The notes: generated by a model from the letters alone, not told the origin. A stretch of 64,000 nucleotides of DNA from Camelus bactrianus (GCF_048773025.1 NC_133559.1:21420501-21484500); one strand, 5' to 3'. Counted from the stretch's first letter, positions 1 to 11,204 are shown. Translations and numbers: made by a program.

Positions 1-436
1 TTACATTTCTTTTTTTTTCCTTTGCTGCCATCTTTTGGATTATTTGAACATTTAGTTAGTATTTTATTTTTATTATATTTCTTTTTGTGATTATTTTAGT
101 GGTTGTTCTAGGGATTTGTTTTTCCTTGTTTCTTGAATATAGTAGAAATGCAATAAATATTTGGTTGATTTAAACATAACCACTTAACTTACCATGGCTG
201 TCTTTTTTTTTTTTTTTCTATTTTTAATGCAGTGACAATTTTATTATTTTCTAAATAATTCAAAAGTGAACTTGAAATTTGATTTATGGCTCAGAAGTAA
301 TTCTTGAAAAGAGTGAATAATTAAAATAGTTATATTTTCATAATTTAGATGGATTACAGTGCAGGTAGATATTAGAGATAATATCTATATTTATACTTGT
401 ATTATTCTGTGTTCTTTAGTGCCTAGCATGGTGTTG

Positions 437-482
437 TAATAATAATGGTGATAATAAAAATAATAGTAGTAATAATAATAAA
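437..482 (+). repeat. (AAT)n-type microsatellite
   Basis: Imperfect run of AAT/ATA units interrupted by GGTG and AGT. It lies directly upstream of a MIR fragment. Confidence 0.7.
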
Positions 483-484
483 TT

Positions 485-690
485 TATTCCAGGTACTTTG
501 GTATATGTTCAAAGCATTATTATATTTAATCATCTTAATAATGTTGGAGATGGTTTATTTCCATTTTATTCATGTGGATACTGTGATTCAGCAGAGTTAA
601 ATATTTTGTCCAAGACCACACACTTATTCATAGTGAAATTAAGTTCAGACTCAGGTCTATTTGACTTCAGAATTCACGTTTTACCATTAG
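485..690 (-). mobile_element. MIR SINE fragment
   Basis: Old tRNA-derived mammalian SINE in antisense. The wording follows the MIR order: a drift of the size-and-count core, then TTTTGTCCAAGACCACACAC (the eroded CCAAGGTCACACAGC block), then a drifted gap and the TTTGACTTCAGA end. Heavily diverged, as expected for an element older than placental mammals. Confidence 0.65.
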
Positions 691-1120
691 TCTAGTCATT
701 CATTCCACTGATATTTGTCAAGTACGTACTATGTGTCAGGTACTGTATTATTTCTGATTGAAAATCAACATAATCCTTGTCTGTATGATGCTTACTCTCT
801 TGTGGAAGAGATGGCCATTATACAAGTAAACATAATAATATAAAAATATAATGTGTAGTTACATTGTAGTAAGTATAGTGTTGGGGAAGGACAAGGCATG
901 ATGAGAATCAGAACCATGGGGACTTGGTTTAGATTCTTTGTAGAAGTGACATTAGAGGTAAGGATCCAGGATTAATGGGAATAGCAGAGAGTAGGAGGAA
1001 AAGCTGTATTGGCAGGAGGAAAAAGATGTCCCAGGGCCTTGAGTTGAAAGTTTCCAGAGCTGAAATAAGGCCAGAGTGGCTGGAATGTAGTAACAAATGT
1101 TCTTTGTGAGATGAGGCTAG
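690..1120 (-). mobile_element. L2 LINE 3' fragment
   Basis: Antisense L2. It begins at the L2 3' end (TCATTCATTCCACTGATATT, then ACTATGTGTCAGGTACTG), continues through the CTCTTGTGG block, and reaches the CCCAGGGCCTTGAG and GTGGCTGGAATG blocks further into the element. Old and non-coding. Confidence 0.7.
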
Positions 1121-1368
1121 AGACAGGCAGGGTCGGATTTATCTAGGGCTTCTGTAGGCTATGCTACATTGGTTAATTGGCAGTTGCCTTAATTTTTCCT
1201 TCTTAATGGTTTAGAATGTAAACCATTTATAAGGTGAAAAATGTCTACTTCTATAAATTAGTTGATTACTGTAGCTGGTCTCTCTTTACCTCAGGGCGAG
1301 GTAGTCAGTCCTTAGAATCTAGCATTACTTTCTTATCTGTCTGCCCTAGAATCTGTGGTGCCTCAGGT

Positions 1369-1946
1369 TTTTCTTTTCTTTTCTTTTCTTTTTTAACACC
1401 TTTATTATGGTATGGTTCCTGTACAATAAACTACACATATTTCAGATGTACAATTTGATGAATTTTGATAGATGTAGACACCCATGAAACCACCATCAGA
1501 ATCAAGACAGTTAACATTTCTATCACTCCCCAAGAGGTGCAATTTTTGAATTCCCAGTGTGTCCCTTCCCACCCCCTTTACCCCCTGGTAACCATGAGTT
1601 TGTTCTCTGTGTCTGTGAATCTGTTTCTGTTTTGTAGATAAGTTCATTTGCGTCTTCTTTTTTCTTGGATTTCACATATAAGCGATATCATATGGCATTT
1701 TTCTTTCTCTTTCTGGCTTAGAATGATGATCTCTGGGTCCATCCATGTTGCTGCAAATGGCATTATTTTATTATTTTTTATGGCTGAGTAGTATTCCCCC
1801 CCCTCCACACCACATCTTCTTTATTTAGTCATCTGTCGATGGACATTTGGGTTGTTTCCATGTCTTTGCTATGGTAAATAATGCTACTGTGAACATGGGG
1901 GTACGTGTGTCTTTTGAGTTATATTTTTCTCCAGATATATGCCAAG
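1369..1946 (-). mobile_element. L1 LINE, 5'-truncated, 3' end only
   Basis: Antisense L1 3' untranslated region. It starts with a (TTTTC)n tract standing for the A-rich tail, then TTTATTATGGTATGGTTCCT, the CACCATCAGAATCAAGACAG block and, near its end, the familiar GGTCCATCCATGTTGCTGCA and TCATCTGTCGATGGACATTT blocks. Nothing of ORF1 or ORF2 is present. Confidence 0.82.
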
Positions 1947-2206
1947 GAAGATTTTTCTGATAAAAGAAATTGAGTGCTTTCAAAATGGTTAGTAGGTTTC
2001 ATTGTATTAGTTAAAATAATGCTACATTTAGAATATCATGTGGAGAACAACATACTTTAAAATTTTTTCTCAATTTCAGAAATGTTGTAGATCAAACATG
2101 ATGTGCTGCTCTTCATTTCAGCTCTTTTTAATGACCATTGAAATACTACCTTTTAGTGCTCCTTTCAGATTTCTAATGTTGAAACACGTGTTTATATCTT
2201 TCTCAG

Positions 2207-2348
2207 TCTGAGAGAAAAGGCCATACCAGTGCTGGAGATGCAATATACGAAGTGGTGAGTCTACAGCGAGAGTCTGAGAAGGAGGAACCAGTCACACCTA
2301 CTAGTGGAGGGGGTCCACTGTCACCGCAGGAGGATGAAGCAGAAGAGG
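2207..2348 (+). CDS. RABGAP1L: RABGAP1L internal coding exon (linker before TBC domain)
   Basis: A 142 nt internal exon that starts on a codon boundary and ends one base into a codon. It translates to [20 protein letters not shown] and then an acidic, Ser/Thr/Pro-rich stretch ending EDEAEE. This matches human RABGAP1L from about residue 442, after the kinesin-like region and before the TBC domain. The acceptor is a pyrimidine-rich run ending in CAG at 2204-2206 and the donor is G|GTGAGA, close to consensus. RABGAP1L is a cytosolic and endosomal Rab GTPase-activating protein; Rab22A is a known target, and ankyrin-B recruits it to PI3P-positive membranes. From memory the human exon differs at a few residues (for example SEGKGHTNAG and GGGPMSPQDD). 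The paralogue RABGAP1 differs much more here. The linker is low complexity and probably disordered. Confidence 0.96.
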
Positions 2349-2425
2349 GTGAGAAGTGAAACGTGCTCAGTTCCCTCCCTTTATATAGCTGCTGTACTTA
2401 TAATCCTCAAAGATGGATGGATGGA

Positions 2426-2445
2426 TGTGTGTGTGTGTGTGTGTG
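2426..2445 (+). repeat. (TG)n microsatellite
   Basis: Short GT/TG run about 80 bases downstream of the exon 2207-2348 donor; a GGATGGATGGATG run precedes it. Confidence 0.75.
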
Positions 2446-3136
2446 ACTGTCTGTGTGCCTATGTGGTGGGTTTGGGGAGGAGTGGTGACTGTTCCTAGTC
2501 TCTGATACTCTTAGACTAGTTTCTACTAGATGCGGAAGAGAACTTGGTCCATTTGGTTTCCTTGGTTGCATAGTCCTCCGTGTCACTGATGCAACTATTT
2601 AAATTTGACAGCCTAACTTTGCTGTCTTGCTTCCTATTTTAAGTATTTGTGAAGTGTTCAATAAGAAGTTTCAGGTTCTCTGAGATGTTTTTAGTGGTAT
2701 GTCATGTCCTACTCCTCATTTGACATTGTTCAGTTCTGACTTGTCTTTTTGTTGTTGCCTTATCAACTCACTTGTTTTGAAAGAGCTGATATCTGCTCTG
2801 TTTACTACATGAGTGCTGCTGAGAGATGCTTACCAACCTCATGAGAGTCATGCTTCATTTGGCTCTGTGCTCAGTACTTTTTATAGAAACTAGAGCTAAA
2901 TGTTGAATCTTTACTTTAAACCCTTGTATTATCTGCTTAGAGGATAGGGTTTATTAAAAGAAAGTTTCTGAATTTGTATTATTTTTGAAAAAAGTATTTT
3001 AGAATTCTCAGTCTTTCTCTCTATGAAACCATTCCTTTCTTGGATTGCCAGAAAAATAATAGTATTTTTAGTTAATATTTGTTGGGTGCTTATTATGCTA
3101 GACATTATTCTAAGTGTTTCATTAAAAACACTTTAT

Positions 3137-3300
3137 GGTGGGGAAGGTGTAGCTTAGTGGTAGAGCACGCTCTTAGCATGCATGAGTTCCTGAGATTCAA
3201 TCCCCAGTCCTACCATTAAATAAACTAAAAAATTATAATAATGAATAAATAAACCTAATTACCTCCCCCTCAAAAAAACAAAAAACAAAACCAAAAAAAA
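3137..3300 (+). mobile_element. Vic-1-type camelid SINE (copy 1)
   Basis: tRNA-related SINE with box A-like TAGCTTAGTGG, box B-like ATTCAATCCCC, the 3' block CCTAATTACCTCCCC and an A-rich tail to 3300. CTTTATG occurs on both sides (3131-3137 and 3302-3308), a likely short target duplication. It lies at the 3' boundary of the L1 block that follows. An inserted AT-rich stretch before the 3' block makes it longer than its siblings. Confidence 0.9.
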
Positions 3301-4386
3301 TCTTTATGAAGGTATAATTTACATACGATAGAATGTACACATTTTACGTGTATGTTTCATTGAACTTTGACAAATGGATACATCTGTATAACCACCGCCA
3401 GAGTCATAATATGAAACATTTCCACTACCCCCACTAAATTCCCCTCATGCCCCTTTACACTACCCTCACCTGTGGTCTCTGGCAGCTACTGATCTCTGTT
3501 CTGTCACCATAGTTGCCTTTTCTACAATTTTATGTAAAACAGATCATACAGCACAGTCTTTTGTATATAGCATCTTTCACATAGCACAATACTTTAGAGA
3601 TACATATATGTGTATAACTTTTATATATATTGTGTCAATAGTTGGTTCCTTTTTATTGTGAGTAGTAAACTTGTATAAAGATATGCCATGATCTGTCAGT
3701 CTGTCTAGTCACCAGTAATTGGACCTTTGCACTGTTTCTAGCTATTGGCTATTAGGAATAGAGCTGCTATGAATATTTGAGTACAACAAGTCTTTGGTGA
3801 ATATATGCTTTCATTTCTCTTGGGTAAACACCTAGGAGTGGAATGGCTGGGTCTTAGGGTAAGTGTATGTTTATAACATTATAAGAAATCAGTAACATGT
3901 TTTTTAAAGTAGCTGTACCGTTTTCCTTCCTTATCAGCAGCAGAGGGGTCAGCTGCTTCATATCCTTATAAACATTTGGCGTTATCAGTTTTTCAGACTT
4001 TAGCCATTTTGGTTGGTGTATAATAGTATTTTGTGATACTCATTTGAATTTCCCTAATGACTAATGATGTTGTGCATCTTTTCATATGACATTTGCTGTC
4101 TGTATATTTCTTGGTCAAGAGTCTATTCAAATCTGTTGCCCATTTAAAAATTGAGTTGTCTTCTTACTGATTTTTAAGATTTCTTTGTATATAGATAAAG
4201 GTCCTTTATCAGATAATGTTTTGCAAATATTTTCTCCTACTCTGTCATTTGCCTTTTCATTTTTTACATGCCTTTTGAAGAGCAAAAGCTTAACTTTTAT
4301 GAAGTCCAATTTGTCATTTTTTTTCCTTAATGAATTTGTGATCCATTTAAAGTTTCACACATGGTTGGAGGTATAGGTCAGAGGTT

Positions 4387-4388
<2 letters not shown>
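3301..4388 (-). mobile_element. L1 LINE (old L1M-type), 3' UTR and end of ORF2 region
   Basis: Antisense L1 of an old subfamily. Blocks in order: TTTATGAAGGTATAATTTAC, the GACAAATGGATACATCTGTA block, GGTTCCTTTTTATTGTGAGT, CCTAGGAGTGGAATGGCTGG, and then AGGTCCTTTATCAGATAATG and the TTTGAAGAGCAAAAGC block. All are familiar L1 3' wording. No open frame of useful length remains. Confidence 0.82.

Positions 4389-4389
<1 letters not shown>

Positions 4390-4431
<42 letters not shown>
4390..4431 (+). repeat. (TG)n microsatellite
   Basis: Uninterrupted TG run of about 20 units between an L1 block and another old repeat; likely length-variable between individuals. Confidence 0.95.
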
Positions 4432-4434
<3 letters not shown>

Positions 4435-4830
4435 GAAAAACACTTATTATCTCCCGGTACCCGTGGATCAGGAATTGGGGAGTGGCTTGTCCGCGCAATT
4501 CTGGCCAAAAGTTTCTTAGGAAGAGTCAGATATTTCCTGAGGGGATGTAGTCATCTGAAGACTTCATTGGGTGGTTCTGAAAGCTTTGAGAAGCTTCCAA
4601 GGGGCTGATTCATATAGCTGCCAAAATGATGCTGGTGGTTGGCAAAAGGCTTCACTTCCTCTCCACGTAGTGCTGCTTGGGTGCCCTGATGGTATGATGG
4701 CTAACTTTCACCAGCAAACTGACGTAGAAGTTACAATGCCTTTTCTGTCCTAACCTTGGAGGTACACAACATCGGTTCCTTAGTATTCTGTTGATCATAG
4801 AGTTCAGCCCTTACTTCCATTGTGTGACTC
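4435..4830. mobile_element. Old interspersed repeat, possibly MaLR-type LTR (antisense)
   Basis: Contains CACTTATTATCTCCCGG, GGATCAGGAATTGGGGAGTG, GTAGTCATCTGAAGACTTCA and TGCTGCTTGGGTGCCCTGAT, in the order found in a common mammalian repeat whose antisense end reads TTATTATCTCACAGTTTCTG. I associate that with ERVL-MaLR (MLT1-like) LTRs, but the assignment is tentative. A strongly diverged fossil. Confidence 0.45.
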
Positions 4831-5280
4831 CACTGTATTTTTTAAAAGACTTCCAGCAACATTGTTGTGGTCATTTCTATCCCAGTCAACATAAAGAGGA
4901 GAAGACCAGAGATCACATGCAGGGGAATTTTGAGTCAGACCTAGAAGCTGTGCACATCATTTTCTGCTAGACAAGAACCATAGGGGTGGTTGGGGGATGT
5001 AATTGAGCTGTGTGCTCAGGGTGAAGAATAAGCAGGTGAGGCGAGTATCTACCAGAAAGTTGCTTGAATACAAGATTTCAGGAAATGCCTTGTAAAAATG
5101 ACATTTCTTTAGAAATGAAAAATATATGGAACTAGAATTTCGAGAGAAGAATAATTATAGAATGACCAGCCCTACTCAGTAAAAATACATTATACAATTT
5201 AGTATCACATAATTATGCCTTTTATTCTAACAGTAAATAAAAATTCCTCACTTCTATCCACTAACTTAAAAGAAGGATGA
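4830..5280. other. Unclassified intronic stretch
   Basis: No recognised repeat or open frame. 4850-4930 may be more of the preceding repeat. Confidence 0.5.
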
Positions 5281-5284
5281 GTAA

Positions 5285-5515
5285 CTTACATGGATTAAAC
5301 ATCTGCTTTGTGGCATGTAATGTATTAAATATTTAATAGACCTGGCTTCATATTTTACTCACATTAGCCATGAGAAATAACTGTTATCATCCTTACATTA
5401 TATATGAGGAATAGACTCACAAATTTAAGTAAATTATTTCAGGTCATAGGGCTGATAAGTATGATATTACAGAATTCAAATCTATGGTAGTCTTATCTTA
5501 AAGCCCATGAATTTT
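5285..5515 (-). mobile_element. MIR SINE fragment
   Basis: Antisense MIR: a GGATTAAACATCTGCTTTGT start, TTATCATCCTTACATTATAT core, ATGAGGAATAGACTCACAAA and TTTCAGGTCATAGGGCTGAT. Very diverged. Confidence 0.6.
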
Positions 5516-5537
5516 CATGACACACAAAATCAAGGTA

Positions 5538-6025
5538 CAGGCATACTGTGGAGTTATTGTAGGTTCTGTTCCAGATCACTGCAGTAAAGGGGATATCATA
5601 ATAAAGCAAGTCACCAGAATTTTTTGGTTTTCCAGTGCATATAAATGTTATGTTTACACTTCACTGCAGTCTATTTGGTATGCAATAGCTTTGTGTCTAA
5701 AAATAAGTACATAGCTTAATTAAAAAATATTCTGTTGCTAAAAAATGCTAACCATCATCTGAGCCTTCAGTGAATCATAATCTTTTTGCAATAGTAACAT
5801 CAAAGATCACTGACTACAGATCACCATAACAAATGGAATAATAATGAAAAAGTCTGAAGTTTTGTGAGCCTTACCAAAATATGCCACAGAGACTTGAAGC
5901 AAACAAATGCTGTTGGAAAAATGGCACCAACAGATTTGCTTGACCCAGAGTTACTACAAAGCTTCCGTTTGTAAAGTATCTGGGAAGTTCAGTAAAGTGA
6001 AGTGCAATAAAATGAGGTATGCCTG
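5538..6025. mobile_element. Tigger1-type DNA transposon, internally deleted, both ends present
   Basis: Non-autonomous TcMar-Tigger element. It begins CAGGCATACTGTGGAGTTAT and ends AATGAGGTATGCCTG, with matching terminal inverted repeats and a TA target duplication on each side (5536-5537 and 6026-6027). Internal wording (TTTTTGGTTTTCCAGTGCAT, the CATCATCTGAGCCTTCAGTG block, AACATCAAAGATCACTGA, TGTTGGAAAAATGGCACCAA) follows Tigger1, but the roughly 1.9 kb transposase region is missing. The copy keeps only the two ends, joined near 5790. It could only have moved with transposase supplied by a full Tigger. Confidence 0.93.
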
Positions 6026-6029
6026 TATT

Positions 6030-6920
6030 CTTCTTTAAACCAATGAATTGATATTAACTCCACTCCTAATTGCTTAGAAGGTAGTATTTTTAGTATTCCC
6101 TTAAGAGACAAGATATTACAGATCTTATATTTTCTAGATCATATTCTAGATCTATCCAAAATCACAGACTTTGGATAGGACATAATGCAATATCATCTGA
6201 AAAATATAACAAAAGACCCTGTCTTCCAAACAGCACTGTTTAATGTGAAAGCATTTTGAAGGGTGATTTCAAACATGCAGATAAACTGGTGCATTAAAAA
6301 AAAAAAACTTTAGATATAGAATATTTCAAGTATGTCAGCTAGAAGCCACACATACTTCTTTAAAGGACAGGTTGTAGAAAAATCTATTGGAAGCCAAAAT
6401 ATTCTCTTCAAAAGAAGTCTTTCAGACACACAATTACACCTTTAGTTTATTTCCCTTGCATTCTGTCTGACATGTTACTCAATGCCAGTTCTCAATTTCC
6501 AGACTCAAGTCTTAGAAATGTATTTTTTTGATCCAGTGAAAATTACTCGAGGGTTGATGAGATTTGAAAGTTCTGCGAAGGTGCACTTTAAGGGAAGAAC
6601 CACTTGTGGAAAGCAAATTACTAGAAAACTGATACATTTGAAAGTAAACAGCAAACCCAGTGATCCCAGTTTTGACTTGTTCTCAATCAACAAAATATCC
6701 AGCAACAGTCACTGCTAGGATCTTAAAATCATGTAGGGAGTATTGGATAGACCATCATTTTTCAGTCTTAGTAGAGAGATAAATTGGGTTCAAGCTTCAT
6801 TTTTTGATGTAGGCATTTTGACAGAGTTCTTTTGACACAGTTGTGTCAAAAATGGCTATTTCAGAATATAAGGAATGAGGGGCAGAAAAGAGACTTGAGA
6901 ATATTCTGGAGGTAAAATCA
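6030..6920. other. Unclassified intronic stretch
   Basis: AT-rich. An A-run is at 6296-6307 and a TTCTTTTGACA(C) repeat with its near inverse lies around 6820-6850. Two overlapping 66-78 codon frames at 6482-6718 lie on opposite strands and have no recognisable domain; I take them as chance. Confidence 0.5.
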
Positions 6921-6929
6921 GTGAGACTT

Positions 6930-7510
6930 ATAACTTAATTGGATGTCACGGAGAGCAGTAGAGATGGGAGAGAAAGAATCATAGATTTTCTTTAGATTTC
7001 TACTTTAGGTAACTGGATGATCTTGATGCCAACAAATGAGATACAAAACACTGGAGGAAAGAGTTGGTTTGGGGGTGGGGGTATGAGTCATTCAGTTTTA
7101 GACATTGATGAATTTGAACTAACTGTGGAACATTAAAGTGGAACTATTTTTCAGTTGTTAGAAATAGTCTCAAATTGTGAGAGAGAAAGATTTGAGAGTC
7201 ACCAGCATGAAGCAATGATAATGGTTGAAATTTCCTTGGGAGAAAATGTGGGAGGGGGTGGGTTAGAGTTTAGGGGATCACTAACACTTAAGGGATAGGA
7301 AGAGAAAGCCCAGCTAAAGGATCTGCAGAAAAATGATCAGAACAATATGAGGAGACCTGAGACAATGTAGTAATAGACTAAGGAGTTGAGATTTGAACAG
7401 AGGGAGTGATGTGCAGTATTGACAAATGGAACAGGGAGGTTCAGTATAATAAGGACCAAAGATTGTTACTTGGATTTGGTAACTTTGAGAGATTATGAAC
7501 CTCTCTATGA
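6930..7510 (-). mobile_element. L2 LINE 3' region fragment
   Basis: Antisense L2 further from its 3' end: the TAACTGGATGATC, GTCATTCAGTTTTAGACAT, GAGAGTCACCAGCATGAAGC and GATGTGCAGTATTGACAAAT wording follows the L2 order. Old. Confidence 0.6.
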
Positions 7511-7529
7511 GGGTAATTTTAATAAAGAT

Positions 7530-8680
7530 GGGGTAAATGCCTCATTGTAGTGGATTGCACCTGGCCAGCAAAGGGCATTTTAAGGACGTAGGAGATTTGA
7601 ACTCATCTGTAGCTGGAAAGAGAGAGCTAAAAATAGAGTTACCCACCCAACAGTAAACCATACAGTTCCCCGAGGTGCTTCTGTGTCTTTGTAAATGCTG
7701 TTTACTCTGCTTAGAGGCTTTTTCTACTTAAATCCACGTGAGTAAGCTCTTCAACAAAGGCATGTTAACAGCCAAAAGAAAATAGTGATTTTAGCATACT
7801 GGGAGCTTCTATACTTAGAAATGTTTAAAAATATTTTCTGTGACTTTTTTTTTAGTAGGTTGCTCAGGCAAATTATATTTAAAATGCATTTAATGCAGAA
7901 TGGCTTGATTGAGGAGCTTGGCAAATCTATTTATCAAAAAAGCAATGATAAAAGTTAATAAAATTGTCAAAAATCAGCCAGTTAAGGATTTGAGAAAGTG
8001 ACCAAATTATATACAAAACTGAGAAGCATTTATTTAAGCAAAACTACTGAACCTTGGGTGAGAACAGTCTGTGGTTTTTCACCCTTCATGCTGCTCCGCA
8101 TTCTCCTCATTCCCACTGGCTTATTGTGGTGATTTTGCTAGGGTAGGGCAAGCCGTGAAAATTAGTAACTTTCCTTTCATTGCCTGAGGGGTCTCACTTG
8201 ATTTAGAGCAACCATAGAAAGCCCCCATATTTCTGGGTTTTGTTGGAAACAATAGTGATTTTTGTGGCAAAAGAATGGGAAGGCCAATGTTGCCAGTAGC
8301 ATGGGGTTGTAATTCTTTTTGGGAAAAGCCACAGATTGGCCAAATTGTAATGAGATGTGAGGAATGAGTAGGTCTTCATAAGGTTCTTCCTATCACTGTT
8401 GGTCTGGAAGGCTGAGTACATGTGCAAGGCTGTGCACATGCTCAGGAAACAGAAGAGAGGGCCCCAACTAGTCACAGGTCCATGTGGACGTGAGACCATG
8501 CATGTGTATGATGGGGGCGTGTTTTCAGAATTTTGTCTCCTTAATGAGTTTGCTTTTCTCTCTTCTGTTCTGTGGAGAGAATCTGTATTCCAGGTGGAGT
8601 AAGCGGCTGAAGGCCGATTCTCCCACAACCAGGCCTTTAGTCTTACCTTGTTGGTAAAGGGCAACTCCTGGGCTCCAAAT
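7530..8680. other. Unclassified stretch with the window's longest open frame
   Basis: No repeat recognised. 8203-8664 on the - strand is open for 153 codons with no domain, signal or coding bias that I can see, and a 93-codon frame overlaps it. The product has no family resemblance that I recognise, so I do not call a gene. It may be a retrocopy of untranslated sequence or an unlisted repeat. Confidence 0.45.
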
Positions 8681-8689
8681 CTCAGAATC

Positions 8690-9165
8690 CAGAATCTGAC
8701 CTCTCTCTGGCCCTGTCATTTCTTGTACTGGCTTATTGTAACACCTCCTAACTGATCTCCTGCCTTCCACCCTTGTCCCCACCCCGCTGGACTGTATTCC
8801 ACACATCAGCTGTACTCATCTTTTTGAAATTTGTCAGATCACATTACTTCTCTTCTAAAAGTTCTCCATTGGCTTTTCATTTCATTCAGCCAGAGGCCTT
8901 TACCATGGTTTAGAAGGCCATACGTGATTTTGCTCTCTGATTTTAACCTTGCTGACCTCATTTCCTGTCATTCTGTGCCCCACAGATTTCCACACTTGTC
9001 CTCTTGCTATTCTTTAGACACACCAGGAGTACTCTGCCTCTGGGCTGTTTTGGCTGGAACTCCTTTTTTCCTAGATAATGCCACATGGTTCTCTCCCTCC
9101 CCTCTTTCTAATCTTTTTTCAGATACTACCTTCTCAATGAGATTTTTGCATACTCAGTAAGCAGA
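8690..9165 (+). mobile_element. L2 LINE 3' region fragment
   Basis: Sense L2 of the ORF2 end to 3' UTR: TCAGATCACATTACTTCTCT, AAAGTTCTCCATTGGCTTTT, ATACGTGATTTTGCTCTCTG, CTTGCTGACCTCATTTCCTG and GGCTGTTTTGGCTGGAACTC in order. It keeps a 109-codon open frame (8831-9160), which is remnant wording and not a gene. Confidence 0.8.
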
Positions 9166-9240
9166 ATAATAATAAATGGATGAACAAATAATAAATAATA
9201 ATTGTATTTATAATAAAATTATAATAATAAATAAATATTT
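9160..9240 (+). repeat. (AAT)n-type AT-rich microsatellite
   Basis: Imperfect ATAATAA/AATAAAT run directly after the L2 3' piece; consistent with an expanded LINE tail. Confidence 0.7.
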
Positions 9241-9289
9241 TTCCTTTTTCAGTGCCTCAAAATGATTTTTATATTAAGAAAGACCTGTG

Positions 9290-9431
9290 GGTGGGGAAGG
9301 GTGTAGCTCAAGTGATAGAGTGCGTACTTAGCTTGCATGAGGTCCTGGATTCAATCCCCAGTACCTCCACTAAAATTAAATAGATAAAATAAATTCCTTC
9401 CTCCCCCCCAAAAAAAAATTTAAAAAAAAAA
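9290..9431 (+). mobile_element. Vic-1-type camelid SINE (copy 2)
   Basis: Box A-like TAGCTCAAGTGA, box B-like GATTCAATCCCC, then CCTCCACTAAAATTAAATAG, a C-rich block and a long A tail. The 3' block is eroded (TTCCTTCCTCCCCCCC), suggesting an older copy. Confidence 0.88.
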
Positions 9432-9434
9432 CTT

Positions 9435-10745
9435 GAAAGAGAAAAACAGATAATATTTCTGAAATTGTACTTGAAAATATGAAAAACATGAAGATTTCAA
9501 TTTCTCATTCTCATGTATATGGTCTGAATAAGAGTAAGGCATCAGATTTTTGCTTTTCCCTAAATTTCTTTCGCTTCTGTTCTTAACAATTTTTCACTGT
9601 TTGAGATGTTACCTTGTCTTTTGAAAATCTATTAGCCATTACCTATATTAAAAAAGCTACAAAAATCACAGAGTAGGAATGGTTTCTTTTCTTTTATAGA
9701 TCAGACGTTTCATACATTTTCAATACACTTTATTATTAGGTCTGTAATTGACATTTCTGTCAACGCAAATATCAAAAGTTAGAGCTGGAGGTGGCATAGA
9801 AATGTTTTCCTGCTGGGGAAACTGGAGTATTCTTTTATTTAATTATTTTCAGCAATTTGCCTGTCAAAGCAAAAGTGGAAGTTCAAGTCACTCTAAATTG
9901 TCTTACCTTAGCCTGTAATTTAACTAAAAAGGGATGCAGATTTAAAAGGACTAAAATTGCTCTTAATTTCCTGGGAAAGATCTAAAGTAAAATGAATTAA
10001 GGTGTCTTTGCATATTTTTCAAATGCTGTTCAAAAAATGAAGTGTGTTAAAGGGTATTAATTTGAATGCAAGGAATCTTAGCAGAAAGTTAAGTCCATCG
10101 CTGTGACATTATAGGGATTATTTTTGAATTACCTTGTCACCTTTGTATACTCCCACATGTTCTGAATTGCCCCTGCTTTTGAAACTTGAGGTGTACTTGG
10201 TATTGCTTCATTTGAACTTCAGCCTGGTTTTATGTTTGTTGACCTCAGACTTGTGTTTAGTTACTTGTGAGATAGATAGTGAGTTACAGGAAGATAACTG
10301 ATGGCAAATACTGTGTGATTTCTTTTAAAACACATGTTCAAGTATTTGTAAAAGATGAGATTTACAGTAATTTAAGCAAACTTCACACTTGGTTATGCTT
10401 TTTATGTTTAGTATAATCTGCATTTTTGTTTTTGTATTTGTATTTGCTAAATGCTGTCTAAAAAAGTTTCCTCTTGATCTGAGTGACTGTTAGCTGTCTA
10501 ATACTAGTTCCAACTCATAACTAGAGAGCAAAGTAGTCTAAAACTCAGCTAGAGGTTTATTTCCTTTTAATTTCTTAACTCATAGTCTGATTAGAGAAAA
10601 GACAGTCACAAGCAGCTTTTACCATGTAAATCAATTTGCAAATGAAATTCCTTTGTATTTAAATGAAGACAGAGGATATAAAAAGGAAATGAATTTTTTA
10701 AAGGAAATATAATGATCATATTGGAGTTACGTGTGACAAGTGCTG
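9435..10745. other. Unclassified, probably single-copy intronic DNA
   Basis: AT-rich with no repeat, long frame or RNA gene recognised. Confidence 0.5.
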
Positions 10746-10749
10746 ATTA

Positions 10750-10885
10750 AAGAAGTGCTTCTCAAAATGTGCACATGCATTACCTGGAGATCTTGTTAAA
10801 ATGAAGCCTTATTAAAAAAAAACAAAAAATAAAATTTCTACCAGATGCCATTGCTTTTGGTTACATCACACTTTGAGTAGCAAGG
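10750..10885 (+). mobile_element. MER5A-like hAT DNA transposon
   Basis: GTGCTTCTCAAAATGTGCAC, ACCTGGAGATCTTGTTAAAA and the end CACACTTTGAGTAGCAAGGA match MER5A order. An A-rich insertion of about 20 bases sits in the middle. Old non-autonomous element. Confidence 0.75.
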
Positions 10886-11204
10886 ATTTAAATTGCCTAC
10901 TGATATTAATTCATTTAATTCTCATATAAATACTATTATTATATCCCTTTTACAGATGAGGAAATATGTTCCAATAAAATAATTTTGGCATGCTAGATAC
11001 TGTTTTATTTTCCAACTAGATACTTCCTATATTAATAAAATTGGGATGTGTGCATATATGAGAGAGAGAGTGAGAGGGAAGAAAGGACTTTATAATATTG
11101 TTTCGTTCTTGCATTTGTACATTATCTGTTTCAACAAATTAAAATGATTAAAAAAACATTGGATAAGGGAAGGTGTTTGAGAGGAAGCAGAGGGGGAGAG
11201 TGTA

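Larger units (their letters stand above)
1..2206 (+). other. RABGAP1L: RABGAP1L intron, 3' part
   Basis: This is the end of the intron upstream of the first visible exon. It holds an (AAT)n run, a MIR, an L2 fragment and an L1 3' end, each listed separately. I see nothing recognisable in 1-430, 1140-1365 or 1950-2190 apart from the pyrimidine-rich acceptor tract. No upstream exon was found. Confidence 0.85.

Noticed and set aside
2304-2498. 64-codon frame overlapping the first exon
   Set aside because: It is in a different frame from the conserved RABGAP1L reading and runs into a TG repeat.
8831-9160. 109-codon + strand frame as a gene
   Set aside because: It lies wholly in an L2 fragment with recognisable L2 wording.
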